From contig JABSQC010000008.1 of the NCBI GenBank assembly GCA_013214845.1, positions 1 through 11,575 on the forward strand: 11,575 nt of DNA, in the 5' to 3' direction. Position 1 is the first letter of the stretch; the number at the start of each line of letters is the position of its first letter. Source of the stretch: Mycoplasmataceae bacterium. GTDB lineage: Bacteria > Bacillota_I > Bacilli_A > Mycoplasmatales > Hepatoplasmataceae. A program made the position numbers and the translations under genes. A model generated the notes under the pieces. That model searched no databases, was not told where the DNA came from, and saw nothing but the letters and a program-made list of their open reading frames with translations. Shown here one piece after another: positions 1 to 7,850 of the stretch.

Positions 1-181
1 ATAAGATAAATCCATTTGTTTTGGTAATTCTGGTCTTGTTATTTAATTTTATAAACTAATTGATGCTTATATTATTTATTTAGTTCTATCATCTTTTTAA
101 TAATTGCATTTAAAAAAAATAATAGGGATTTTTCTTGTTATAGCAACAATATTGTCATGTCTCGGCGGTTCGGAAAAATAT
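1..181 (+). pseudogene. ftsK: Frame-broken N-terminal membrane segment of ftsK
   Basis: Hydrophobic peptides typical of FtsK anchor helices appear here, but in shifting frames. The frame starting at 3 gives PFVLVILVLLFNF. The frame starting at 47 gives LIDAYIIYLVLSSF, then stops at 98-100. The next frame gives LIIAF at 97-111. The second frame resumes with IIGIFLVIATILSCLGGSE, up to a stop at 182-184. The main ftsK frame then takes over. The switches fall near a T5 run (94-98), an A8 run (112-119) and an A5 run (174-178), plus one in the A/T-rich stretch 41-57. Their net shift is zero. This can be explained by single-base assembly errors near a sequence edge or by real decay of the anchor. 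Short hydrophobic peptides also arise by chance in T-rich DNA, so the reconstruction is an inference. Confidence 0.5.
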
Positions 182-1904
182 TAATAATTCAAATAACGAC
201 TACACTGATCCTTATAAAAAAAAAGTTTCTGATAAACTAGAAAACAATGAGGAGTTAAATTCTAATAATGTAAATAGTAATGATGATTACGAAAGTTTGG
301 AATTTAATCTTAATAACAACAATAATGTAGTTTCACCTTTAAATGAAGACGATGAGAAATTTGAAACACAAGTTTTTGATAGTCAATCTTCACAAGATGA
401 AATAAGGAGAAGTAAGAAACAAGAAAAATTAGAAAGAAAGGAAAGAGAGAATACTTTACTTTTAGCAGGTGCAATTAAAAATGTAACACCAAATAAAAGA
501 TATAAAATTCCTTCTACCAAATTACTACCGAACCCTGACCAAGGAAGGGTCCTTTCTAGTGAACAAATTTTAGAAAAAATGTCTTTACTTAAAAATGATA
601 TTAATTCTATATTAGAAACATTTAAAATAAATGCTTGAGTTGAAGAAGGAAATTTTAATTACGGTCCTACAGTTTTAAGTTTTAATGTATCAGTTGGAGT
701 AGGTGTTAAAGTATCAAGAATATTAAAATTAGCGGATAACTTCAAACTTAGATTAAAAGCTACTACAATAAGAATACAAGCTCCAATACCTGGAAAACCA
801 TATGTTGGTATAGAAATACCAAACCCAAACCCAGAAACAGTATTCTTTAAACCTATTTTCGACACTTCTATGTCAAAAAGAAATCCTGAATCTAAATTTC
901 ATTCAATAGATGTTCCTTTGGGTAAAGATATATATGGAAATGTAAAAGATTTTTCATTAACTAAATCTCCTCACTTACTTGTAGCAGGTACTACTGGTTC
1001 AGGTAAGTCTGTTTTAATTAATGTAATCCTTACTTCAATCCTAATGAATTACAAACCTGAGGAATTAAGACTTTTACTTATTGATCCTAAGATGGTTGAA
1101 TTTGTTCCTTATTCAAATTTACCTCATTTAATTACTCCAGTAATTCATGATCCTAAAAAATCAAAAGTTGCATTAGATAAACTTGTAGAGAAGATGGAAC
1201 AAAGATTTAAAGAAATGGCTGAATATGGAGTTAGAAACATAGAGAGTTGAAATGAGTTAAGAAAATCTGAGGGTCTACCTATTGTTCCTTATGTAGTAGT
1301 TATTATTGATGAGTTAGCAGACCTTATGATTGTGTCTGGAAAAGAAGTAGAGATTTCAATTGCTAGAATTACACAGAAAGCCAGAGCAGCTGGTATACAT
1401 ATGATTGTTGCAACTCAAAGACCTTCTACTGATGTAATTACTGGATTAATTAAATCAAACATTCCAACTAGAATTGCCTTTGCAGTTTCTTCATCAATAG
1501 ATTCAAGAACAATATTAGACGGAAGTGGAGCGGAAGCTCTTTTAGGTAGAGGTGATATGCTTGTTTCTTTACAAGGTATGGCACCATTTAGAGCTCAATC
1601 TCCATATGTTTCAGATATGGAAATAAACCTAATAACTAGAAATATAAAACAACAGCAATCTCCTGAATTTGATCCTGACTTTGATGTATTAGAAGAAATT
1701 GATGTAAGTGAGTCACTAGGATTAGATGATCCTCTATTACAAGAAGCTATTCAAATAATTAGGGAATCAGGAAAAGCATCTACTTCTTACCTGCAAAGAA
1801 GATTAAGAATTGGCTATAACAAGGCGGCAGATATAATAGATGCACTTGAAGATGCTGGATATGTAGGACCACCAAATGGTTCTAAACCAAGAGAAGTTTA
1901 TTAA
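144..1904 (+). CDS. ftsK: FtsK/SpoIIIE DNA translocase, motor and gamma domains (5' end disrupted)
   Basis: This is the hexameric ATP-driven motor that pumps double-stranded DNA at the division septum. The frame is open from 144 to the TAA at 1902-1904, with in-frame TGA (Trp) at 636-638 and 1248-1250. It begins with an Asn/Asp/Glu-rich linker, as expected between an FtsK membrane anchor and the motor. The Walker A motif GTTGSGKS lies at 987-1010 and Walker B (IIDELADL) around 1302-1325, followed by the conserved RAAGIHMIVATQRPS stretch. About the last 60 codons form the gamma winged-helix domain (LQRRLRIGYNKAADIIDALE), which in this family reads polar DNA motifs. The first start-type codon in this frame is the TTG at 297, but the real start is probably upstream of the window, because membrane-helix fragments occur in other frames at 3-181. 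The family and the C-terminal two thirds are certain; the true N-terminus is not. Confidence 0.93.
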
Positions 1905-1929
1905 AGTATATTGTTAATATACTTTTTTT
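1903..1929 (+). terminator. Intrinsic terminator of ftsK
   Basis: A 10-bp stem AAAGTATATT (1903-1912) pairs with AATATACTTT (1916-1925) around a 3-nt GTT loop. A run of seven T begins in the 3' arm and ends at 1929. The left arm overlaps the ftsK stop codon. The stem is A/T-rich, so its stability is modest. Confidence 0.65.
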
Positions 1930-1988
1930 ATTGTATATTTGGTAATTATTATTTTAATATATTATTGTTAAATATAAATATTTTGCTC

Positions 1989-1994
1989 TATAAT
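1989..1994 (+). promoter_or_regulatory. TATAAT -10 box of the small cysteine-pair protein gene
   Basis: This is a perfect TATAAT with 9 nt between its last base and the ATG at 2004. The usual start point 6-7 nt downstream of a -10 box would leave only 2-3 nt of leader, and there is no SD sequence. I see no convincing -35 element. Confidence 0.55.
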
Positions 1995-2003
1995 AATATT
2001 ACT

Positions 2004-2279
2004 ATGAGTAGAAACACAATATTTAAGCACTGTAAAAACCCAAACTGTCCATCAAATTCTGAAGACTATGTTTTATCACATGCAGAAGCACAGATAAGAT
2101 CTAAAGATATTGGTATAGATTTAGACAGAAAAATAATAGATAGTTATATTGGAGAAGTTGGTTACGCAGAACATTTAGTTGTTGTAGTAAAAAACATTCC
2201 AGGTAGCGGAACAGAAGACTCACTTGAAACAGCAAACGCAATATGTAGAGTTTGTGGAGTTGTTTCAAGAATAATATAA
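2004..2279 (+). CDS. Small protein with two cysteine pairs, function unknown
   Basis: The product is 91 residues and I do not recognise it. It has one cysteine pair near the N-terminus (C10-x4-C15, in HCKNPNCP) and another near the C-terminus (C81-x2-C84, in CRVCGVV). Four cysteines in two pairs suggest one zinc-ribbon-like site formed by the two ends of the chain. Between them is a charged segment followed by a hydrophobic strand (HLVVVVKNI, from about 57). There is no signal peptide or membrane helix. I chose the ATG at 2004, not the in-frame ATG at 1911, because the upstream 31 codons would encode a low-complexity Ile/Leu/Asn/Tyr stretch that overlaps the ftsK terminator, and because TATAAT lies just before 2004. 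The gene stands alone between the ftsK terminator and a two-way terminator. The zinc site is an inference from cysteine spacing only. Confidence 0.75.
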   Translation: MSRNTIFKHCKNPNCPSNSEDYVLSHAEAQIRSKDIGIDLDRKIIDSYIGEVGYAEHLVVVVKNIPGSGTEDSLETANAICRVCGVVSRII

Positions 2280-2316
2280 GCTATATATAGTAATCTACTG
2301 ACAAAATTTATAAATA

Positions 2317-2350
2317 AAAAAAAGATAAATATAATTATTTATCTTTTTTT
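2317..2350. terminator. Two-way terminator between convergent genes
   Basis: A perfect 14-bp inverted repeat, AAAAAAAGATAAAT at 2317-2330 and its complement at 2337-2350, surrounds a 6-nt loop. The A run on one side and the T run on the other make it work in both directions, ending the small cysteine-pair gene (+) and plsY (-). The plsY stop codon and last codons lie inside the hairpin. Confidence 0.8.
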
Positions 2351-3084
2351 ATGCTTTCTATAATTTTATTATTTTCATGACTTTCACTAACTTTTTCTAA
2401 TTCACCAGCATCTAAGCCATCTTCTGTAATTTCACTTTGAGTTTCTTTTCCATTTATTAGATTACATATATTGCTCTTATGTCTAATTGTTACAAATAGG
2501 TTTATAAACATCATTGCTAGAGGTATATAAGGGAAGTTGTTTGCATGATAGAATCCATCATATAAAACTGTTAATCCTGGGTTTTGTCAAAATACAGGAA
2601 TTCATATTAAGGAACCAACTACTCAAAAAGAAACAAGTGATGAAAGAGATGAAATTTTTGTAACTTTAAATAATATTAGTCAACAAGTTAGTACAGACAA
2701 TGCTATTATTCAATTTAAAACAAATAATAGACCAAATGTAGTTGCAACTCCTTTACCACCTTTGAAACCTGATGTTCATGGAAAACAATGACCTACAATA
2801 ACTCCTAGCAATCCCATTTCGATTCTTCCATCTGGAATATATGCACTCATTAATACTAATACTCCAAAAGCAGCTATAGGTTTTGTAAAGTCAATTAGTA
2901 ATGTTACAAATGCTGCTTTCTTACCTTTTACTCTAAGCATATTTGTAGCACCTGGATTCTTGCTACCATGCTCTTTAACATTTATTGATAAGAACTTTCC
3001 TACTACTTGCGATCCAAGAACAGATCCAAACATATAAGCCACAATAAAAAAGAGTAATGTTTGCCAAAAAATATTTAATGTCAT
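2335..3084 (-). CDS. plsY: Glycerol-3-phosphate acyltransferase PlsY
   Basis: PlsY is an integral membrane enzyme that moves an acyl chain from acyl-phosphate to glycerol-3-phosphate, the first step of phospholipid assembly. The product is 249 residues. It shows the family motifs in order: GS near residue 20 after the first membrane helix, GSKNPGATNMLR at 40-51 (the GSGNxGATN motif with Lys in place of Gly), and GHCFPW leading into FKGGKGVATT around 99-115. Several more membrane helices follow. In-frame TGA encodes Trp, for example right after GHCFP (2776-2778). Beyond the last helix there is a charged, mainly acidic tail of about 40 residues that the core enzyme (roughly 200 residues) does not need. 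It is transcribed divergently from dinB. A TATAAT on the minus strand sits 10 nt before the ATG, with no SD sequence. Confidence 0.93.
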
Positions 3085-3094
3085 ATCTTATTTA

Positions 3095-3100
3095 ATTATA
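3095..3100 (-). promoter_or_regulatory. TATAAT -10 box of plsY
   Basis: ATTATA on the plus strand reads TATAAT on the minus strand. There are 10 nt between it and the plsY ATG, implying a leader of only about 4 nt. It lies 38 nt from the divergent dinB -10 box, so the two promoters share a 66-bp intergenic region and may compete. Confidence 0.55.
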
Positions 3101-3138
3101 ATTCATACTTTATGATAAAGATTCAATAAATATGTAAA

Positions 3139-3144
3139 TATAAT
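3139..3144 (+). promoter_or_regulatory. TATAAT -10 box of dinB, leaderless spacing
   Basis: A perfect TATAAT is separated from the ATG at 3151 by exactly 6 nt. The normal start point would therefore be the A of the start codon. There is no SD sequence and no clear -35 box. Confidence 0.65.
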
Positions 3145-3150
3145 TTAAAT

Positions 3151-4401
3151 ATGAATAAGGTAATATTTTTATTTGATTTAAACTCATTTTTTGCTAATGC
3201 TGAAATTGCTAGGAATCCAGAACTTAAAGGGAAAGAAGTTCTAATTGGACCTAGAAATAATCATTCAATTATAATAGCAGCAACTCCAAATGCAAAAGCC
3301 AAAGGAATACATGTTGGTATGCCTTATTTTAAAGCTAAAGATATCTCACCTGATGCTGTATATATAAATCCTGATCATGCATACTATTCAAATCTTTCGA
3401 ATAGAATATTTAATTTTTTAAAAATTAGATATACTGATTTAATCGAAGTTTCATCTATAGATGAAGCTTATATGGATGTTACTGAGATATTAATAAGAGA
3501 ACCAATAACAGAAAAAGAGTTAGCACAGGGTATATTAAAAGATATAAAAAAACACTTTAATGTAACTGCCTCAATTGGTATATCTTACAACAAATTTTTA
3601 GCTAAGATGGCTTCAGAGTTTTACAAAGTAGATAGTTACTCAACTTGCTATCCTAGTGAAGTTAGCACTAAACTCTGAAGTATTGATATTGAGAAAATGT
3701 ACGGTGTTGGAAATGCATTAGCTCCTTATTTAAAATCAGTAGGTATTAATAAAATAGGTGACTTAGCCAGATCAACAAATGACAAAGAACTTACGAGAGA
3801 ATTAAAAAATCACTTAATGTCTTATTATGAAACACTTATTAATTGATCTAATGGAATATCTACTAATGAACTAGATTTAACATATGAAGAAGCAAAATCC
3901 ATTAGTAAGCAAATAACATTAAATAGATTTCTAAATAGTGAAAGTGAATTAAGTGAGTTAATTAAGGAGCTATCTATAATTGTAGGAAACAAACTTAAAA
4001 AATCTAATCTAGCTGGAAAGAATGTAGATTTACTAATAAGGTTTGGTAAGTTTGATTCCGCTCATAAATCAATTACATTAAAAACATATATAAATGATGA
4101 AAGTGATATATATGATGAAGCTATGAATTTATTAGAAGAAATATGAAATTTTAGCAAACCTGTAAAAGGTGCAAGAATAACAGTTTCATCAATAAAAAAC
4201 TTTAAAAAGACACTTAGACAAGGAAATATACTGGACGCAGATAGAGTAGAAGTAGATAGTCAAAAAGAGCTCTTAATGGAGCTAAATAACAAGTTGGGAT
4301 TTGAAGGAGTGATGTCATCAAAAGATTATGAAAATAATCCAAAATATGAAAAAGACAATGCCTTCAAGTCAAATAAAGTTAAATTTAAATCTTGAGATTA
4401 A
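3151..4401 (+). CDS. dinB: DNA polymerase IV, Y family
   Basis: A 416-residue translesion DNA polymerase that copies past damaged bases at the cost of accuracy. The palm motif FDLNSFFANAE (residues 8-18) supplies the metal ligand D9; the DxNSFF form is the one usual in Gram-positive Y polymerases. SSIDEAYMD (101-109) carries catalytic D104 and E105. SIGISYNKFLAKMAS (141-155) is the other strong signature. Helix-hairpin-helix sequence (MYGVGNALAPYLKSVGINKIGDLA) and a little-finger region follow. Four in-frame TGA codons are read as Trp, the first at 3676-3678 and the last two codons before the stop at 4393-4395. The final 30 or so residues are charged and low in complexity, and I see no clear beta-clamp peptide. 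It probably has its own leaderless promoter. No SOS-type operator is recognisable. Confidence 0.93.
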
Positions 4402-4431
4402 TTTTGTATTTTCATTTAGTTATATAAAGAA

Positions 4432-4437
4432 TATAAT
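4432..4437 (+). promoter_or_regulatory. TATAAT -10 box of nadD-yqeK, leaderless spacing
   Basis: A perfect TATAAT is followed by 6 nt (ATATAT) and then the ATG at 4444, the same geometry as at dinB and at 7353. This places transcription and translation starts at the same base. It probably also serves pepP downstream. Confidence 0.65.
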
Positions 4438-4443
4438 ATATAT

Positions 4444-5553
4444 ATGAAAGCCAAGAAAATTGGATTATTTGGAGGGACATTTAATCCACTTCATCAAGGT
4501 CATTTAAATGTAGCGCAATATGCTCTAGATAATCTTAATTTGGATGAGGTTTGATTGATACCTACCTTTGAAACACCTAACAAAAATAGCGTTTATAATA
4601 TTACTCCATCTCAGAGACTTACAATTATAAAAAAGGCAATAAGCAATCTAGATAATATAAAAGTAAAGGATATTGAATCCAAAGTAAAAGAAACTTCATA
4701 TACAAGTGTAACTGTTAAAAAACTAATTAATAAATATCCTGATGTGGATTTCTACTTACTAATGGGAGATGACTCATTTAACTCATTAGAGACTTGAAAA
4801 GATTTTAATTATATAGTAAATAGTATTAAAATAGTAGTTTTTAATAGAACAGGAACACTAACTAATAGTACTAGTAAAATAGCAAACCCAATAGTAATGA
4901 AAAATCCTAAGTGAGATGTTTCATCTAGTATAGTTAGAAAAGGATATTTCTCTAAAGTCCCTGAACAAGCTAAGAAATATATTTCTTCTAACTTTTTATA
5001 TTTAGAAGAAATAGCAGAGAATGATCTTTCTGTAAACCGATATAATCACACTATTTCAGTTGCTAATTGCGCAAGAGATATAGCAAAAGGAAATAAGTCT
5101 ATTAATGAAAAATTCGCTTATTTTGCTGCTATAGCTCACGATATAACTAAGGAATGAAGCGATGGTGAATTATACAGTTTTGTTGCTAAATATGAGGGTA
5201 ACAACGTTAGAAACATACACCCAAGTGTAATGCATGCATATGCAGGCTATTACTGGTGGTTAAATGTATATGGGTCAAATAATAAAAAAATAGCAAATGC
5301 TATATTACATCACACTACTGGTTGTGAAAAGATGTCACCTTTAGATAAATGTATATATGTTGCAGATAAGATTGCTTCGAATAGAAAATTTGAAGATATA
5401 GAGATAATTAGAGCAACATCTAAATATAATTTAAATATGGCTTTTAAACAGCTAATAACAAACCAATTTAAGCATTTAAAAAAAGAGATTGGTGTAAGTA
5501 AGATAGATGAAAATACTGTAAAAGCATACAAAACATATGGAGATTTCAATTAA
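4444..5553 (+). CDS. nadD: Fused nicotinate-nucleotide adenylyltransferase and YqeK-type HD phosphohydrolase
   Basis: A 369-residue two-domain protein. Residues 1 to about 190 are NadD, which joins nicotinate mononucleotide to AMP from ATP in NAD synthesis. The nucleotidyltransferase motif GGTFNPLHQGH lies at 10-20, MGDD at 107-110, and SSSIVR at 160-165 stands in for the usual ISSTxIR. From about 195 on is a YqeK-like HD domain: H202 (NHTISVA), HD at 232-233 (AAIAHDITKE), H264, H289-H290 (AILHHTTG) and D308 (YVADKIASNR). YqeK enzymes in other Firmicutes split diadenosine tetraphosphate symmetrically. In Bacillus nadD and yqeK are adjacent separate genes; fusion of the two is known in mycoplasmas. 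The domains are joined in one frame across TGA codons, so this is a real fusion and not a read-through of a stop. The ATG at 4444 has a leaderless promoter. Two adjacent TGG tryptophan codons at 5252-5257 are unusual here. Confidence 0.93.
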
Positions 5554-5555
5554 AC

Positions 5556-6623
5556 ATGGATAGAATAGAGAAAGTTAAAAAAATAATAAAAGAGAATAAT
5601 GTAGATGCAATTTTACTTAATTCACCTAACAATACATTTTATGTTACGGGATTTAAGTCAAGTAACTCTTACCTTTTAGTTACTAAAGACAGTGGTACTT
5701 TTTATTTCACTGATATGAGATATTTTAGTTCAGCAGAAAACTTTTTACATGACACAGATATAATCCTTTCAGTACTAGATTTAGTAGCAATGGATTCATT
5801 AATGAATAAATTAGGAATTAATACAGTGGGAGTAGAAAGTGATTATATTACTTTAGAAAAGAAAAAAACTTTATCAACTATATTTAAGGCTAAGTTAAAA
5901 CCAGTTGACACTACTAGATTAAGAGCAATTAAAAGCCCTTCTGAAATTGCTTCAATTAGAGAATCATTACAAATTGCAGAAAAAACACTATTTGATTTAC
6001 AAAATAGTGTTGAGATTGGAATGACTGAAAAAGAGATATCAAAACTAGCAGTTTCATTTGGATTAAAAAATGGAGCAGATAAAGCTTCATTTGACTTTAT
6101 TGTAGCTTCTGGATTAAATGGTGGTTCACCTCACTGACATCCTTCTGACTATAAGATAAGAGAAGGTGAACTTATTACTATTGATCTTGGATTTATTGTA
6201 AATGGATATTGTTCAGATATTACAAGAACATTTAAAACTTCTGACAAAATAGATAAAGATCTTGAAAATATGTACAACATTGTTTTAAAAGCAAATAATG
6301 CAGTAAATGAACAAGCAAGAGTAGGAATGACTGGAAAAGAAATTGATAAGATTGCGAGAGATATTATTGAAAAATCAAAATATAGATCTTACTTTGGACA
6401 TGGTTTAGGACATTCACTTGGTATTGAAGTCCATGAATCACCAAGACTTTCTTCAGCTGATAATTCAGTAATTGAAGAAGGTATGATAATGTCTAATGAA
6501 CCTGGTATTTACGTACCATCACTTGGTGGTGTAAGAATAGAAGATATAATCTTATTTAAAGAAGGAAAACCAGAAGTATTAACTACATTCCCTAAAGACT
6601 TACAATCTATAGTTAACAGCTAA
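5556..6623 (+). CDS. pepP: M24 metallopeptidase, Xaa-Pro aminopeptidase/prolidase type
   Basis: A 355-residue cytoplasmic metallopeptidase of the pita-bread fold, which removes residues preceding proline from peptides. The N-terminal creatinase-like domain spans about 1-125 (NNTFYVTGFKSSNSYLLV). The catalytic domain holds all five dinuclear metal ligands: D210 (ITIDLG), D221 (CSDITR), H282 (GHGLGH), E315 (SNEPG) and E329 (RIED). The accessory histidine H293 (EVHES) is also present. One TGA Trp lies at 6135-6137. The start ATG is 2 nt after the nadD-yqeK stop, with only a distant GGAG (5539-5542), so translation is probably coupled to the upstream gene. A strong terminator follows. The sequence does not decide between aminopeptidase P and prolidase specificity; in an auxotroph that imports peptides either would serve amino-acid supply. 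Confidence 0.92.
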
Positions 6624-6653
6624 AAAGAAATTTTATTTATACAATAAACTAAT

Positions 6654-6678
6654 AAAAAAGAGCATAAGCTCTTTTTTT
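6654..6678 (+). terminator. Intrinsic terminator of pepP
   Basis: AAAAAAGAGC (6654-6663) pairs with GCTCTTTTTT (6668-6677) around a 4-nt ATAA loop, and the T run ends at 6678. It closes the nadD-yqeK-pepP unit. Confidence 0.85.
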
Positions 6679-6743
6679 ACTTATATATCTCTTTTAATCA
6701 ATAGGGTAGTTGCTTATATAAGCTCAAAATACCCAATATAAAT

Positions 6744-6765
6744 AAAAAAAGGGACTAACCCTTTT
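6744..6765 (-). terminator. Intrinsic terminator of the minus-strand gene ending at 6785
   Basis: Read on the minus strand, AAAAGGG (6765-6759) and CCCTTTT (6753-6747) form a 7-bp stem with a 5-nt loop. A T run follows down to 6744. It lies about 20 nt after the stop codon of the small minus-strand gene. Confidence 0.75.
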
Positions 6766-6784
6766 AAATACACTATATTATTTA

Positions 6785-7123
6785 TTAAGCAGCATCTTTT
6801 TTAGCATTTTTTTGAGCACTCATTTGTGCTAGTTTTACATTTGCTTTGAAGTAATCATTTGATTTATCTCAGTCAGTAACTAATTCAATTAAGTCTAATA
6901 CTTCGTTTATAAATCATTGAGAAGATAGATTTGTAACTCTTTCTTTTGAAACATAACCAGCAGAAGTGTCAACTTTATGTGTTCATGAGAAACCATATGA
7001 ATCTTGTCTAACGTTAAATTCAAGTTTTTGTAATTGTAAGATAAACATACCTACTTTTTCAGATTGATTAAGTGTGTGTATTTTCTTAGTTGTATAAGAT
7101 GTTATTCTTTTTAATTGCGCCAT
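6785..7123 (-). CDS. Small orphan protein, first member of a paralogous pair
   Basis: The product is 112 residues and not a family I recognise. It has no signal peptide or membrane helix, is basic at the N-terminus (LKRITSYTTKK), and ends in a Lys/Ala tail (NAKKDAA). The core aligns without gaps to the protein at 9866-10252: residues 36-87 here match 34-85 there, with 16 of 52 identical by my count. Shared elements are NV at 37-38, W47, K50, SAG-x-VS at 54-59 and LVTD-x-DK at 81-87. Three TGA codons encode W47, W70 and W85. The start ATG at 7123 is set by a clear AAGGAG four bases upstream, unlike the SD-free genes around it. The gene sits alone, opposite in strand to its neighbours, with its own terminator. 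Function unknown; a small soluble or nucleic-acid-associated protein would fit, but nothing proves it. Confidence 0.8.
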
Positions 7124-7127
7124 AATT

Positions 7128-7133
7128 CTCCTT
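7128..7133 (-). promoter_or_regulatory. Shine-Dalgarno AAGGAG of the 6785-7123 gene
   Basis: CTCCTT on the plus strand reads AAGGAG on the minus strand, 4 nt before the ATG. It fixes the start codon. Possible -10 boxes for this gene are TATAAA (7166-7161) or TATAAT (7191-7186) on the minus strand, giving a leader of tens of bases. Confidence 0.75.
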
Positions 7134-7141
7134 AAAATTTT

Positions 7142-7169
7142 GTGTATTAACTACATATATTTTATACAC
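7142..7169. repeat. Spaced inverted repeat upstream of the 6785-7123 gene
   Basis: GTGTAT at 7142-7147 and its complement ATACAC at 7164-7169 are separated by 16 nt. They flank a candidate minus-strand -10 box (TATAAA) and lie between the promoter and the SD. It could be an operator or a leader hairpin, or chance in A/T-rich DNA. Confidence 0.3.
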
Positions 7170-7340
7170 TATATTTAAGAAATTTATTATATATAACAAC
7201 TACCTTTAATATCATCTAATCATAGTTTATTTAATTGATTTAATAAATAGATATAAAAATTACTTAAAAAATAATAATAATCATTATATTTCACTTATAA
7301 AAAAGTACTAATATGATATTTTTTAATTAATTTATTGGAA

Positions 7341-7346
7341 TATAAT
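7341..7346 (+). promoter_or_regulatory. TATAAT -10 box of the 7353 gene, leaderless spacing
   Basis: A perfect TATAAT is followed by 6 nt and then the ATG at 7353. The geometry is identical to that at dinB and nadD-yqeK. No SD sequence is present. Confidence 0.65.
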
Positions 7347-7352
7347 TTTTAT

Positions 7353-7793
7353 ATGAGTAAGAAGAATAAGGTGCCACAACAGTATCCAGGATATCCACCA
7401 TATCCACCGCAGCAACCATTGCCACCAATGATGAATCAAGGTATGCAAATGCCTGGACCTATGCCTCCAGGAATGGATCCTAAGCAATATGAGAACTGAT
7501 ACAAGCAACAACAAAAAGCAAATAAAAAACATTCAGTTTTCTATTACATTACTATGCCTTTATGAGGCCCTCTTTACTTATTAATTTGATTACCATTGAA
7601 GTTTCTTTGAGGACTTTTAGTAAAACTAATTCAGTGAATTTTAAAAATGATTTCCAATTTATTTGGTGTAACTGTCAAATCAGCTATGTCATTACTTATA
7701 AAAGGTTTACTCTGACCTGTAAAGATTGTTCTTGGAACAGTAATCTTTGCTTTTGTAGCTGGTTGAATATTCCAGAAAGTATTTAATATATAA
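7353..7793 (+). CDS. Membrane protein with a Pro/Tyr/Gln/Met-rich N-terminal region, function unknown
   Basis: A 146-residue protein visible only with TGA read as Trp: all seven tryptophans use TGA, at residues 49, 71, 79, 86, 95, 121 and 138. Residues 8-43 are a disordered-looking tract rich in Pro, Gln, Met, Tyr and Gly (YPGYPPYPPQQP, then PGPMPPGM). After a charged Gln/Lys linker (about 44-60) comes a long hydrophobic region, about 62-140, broken by single lysines and prolines (LWGPLYLLIWLPLKFLWG). This suggests two or more membrane or membrane-surface helices with the Pro-rich arm in the cytoplasm or at the surface. There is no lipoprotein cysteine or cleavable signal. Pro/Met/Gly-rich arms occur in cytadherence and cytoskeletal proteins of some mycoplasmas, but the likeness here is one of composition only. 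I assign no function. Confidence 0.8.
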
Positions 7794-7824
7794 CTATTTG
7801 TTACTAAAAAAATAATTATTTATA

Positions 7825-7830
7825 TATAAT
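7825..7830 (+). promoter_or_regulatory. TATAAT -10 box of rpmG
   Basis: A perfect TATAAT lies 20 nt before the rpmG ATG at 7851, implying a leader of about 14 nt. The leader contains a weak purine-rich AAGAG at 7840-7844 that may act as an SD. An ATG at 7835 lies in the leader in another frame and opens only a 17-codon ORF. Confidence 0.5.
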
Positions 7831-7850
7831 TATTATGTTAAGAGATATAT

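Noticed and set aside
659..865. Minus-strand open frame of 68 codons
   Set aside because: It lies wholly inside the well-supported ftsK coding frame on the other strand and shows no family features; a shadow.
1911..2003. N-terminal extension of the small cysteine-pair protein to an ATG at 1911
   Set aside because: The extra 31 codons are low-complexity and overlap the ftsK terminator, and the promoter lies just before 2004.
5310..5549. Minus-strand open frame opposite the YqeK domain
   Set aside because: The plus strand encodes a conserved HD domain here; the reverse frame is hydrophobic by composition only.
636..6137. TGA codons that seem to split ftsK, plsY, dinB, nadD-yqeK and pepP into fragments
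   Set aside because: They fall at positions fitting tryptophan and conserved sequence continues in the same frame; this is code 4 and not gene decay.
7332..7532. Minus-strand open frame rich in Trp, His, Ile and Leu
   Set aside because: It is the antisense of the Pro-rich codons of the 7353 gene; the odd composition mirrors those codons.
7562..7786. Plus-strand open frame with several cysteines
   Set aside because: It is out of frame with the 7353 gene, whose reading with TGA as Trp spans the whole region and gives coherent membrane helices.
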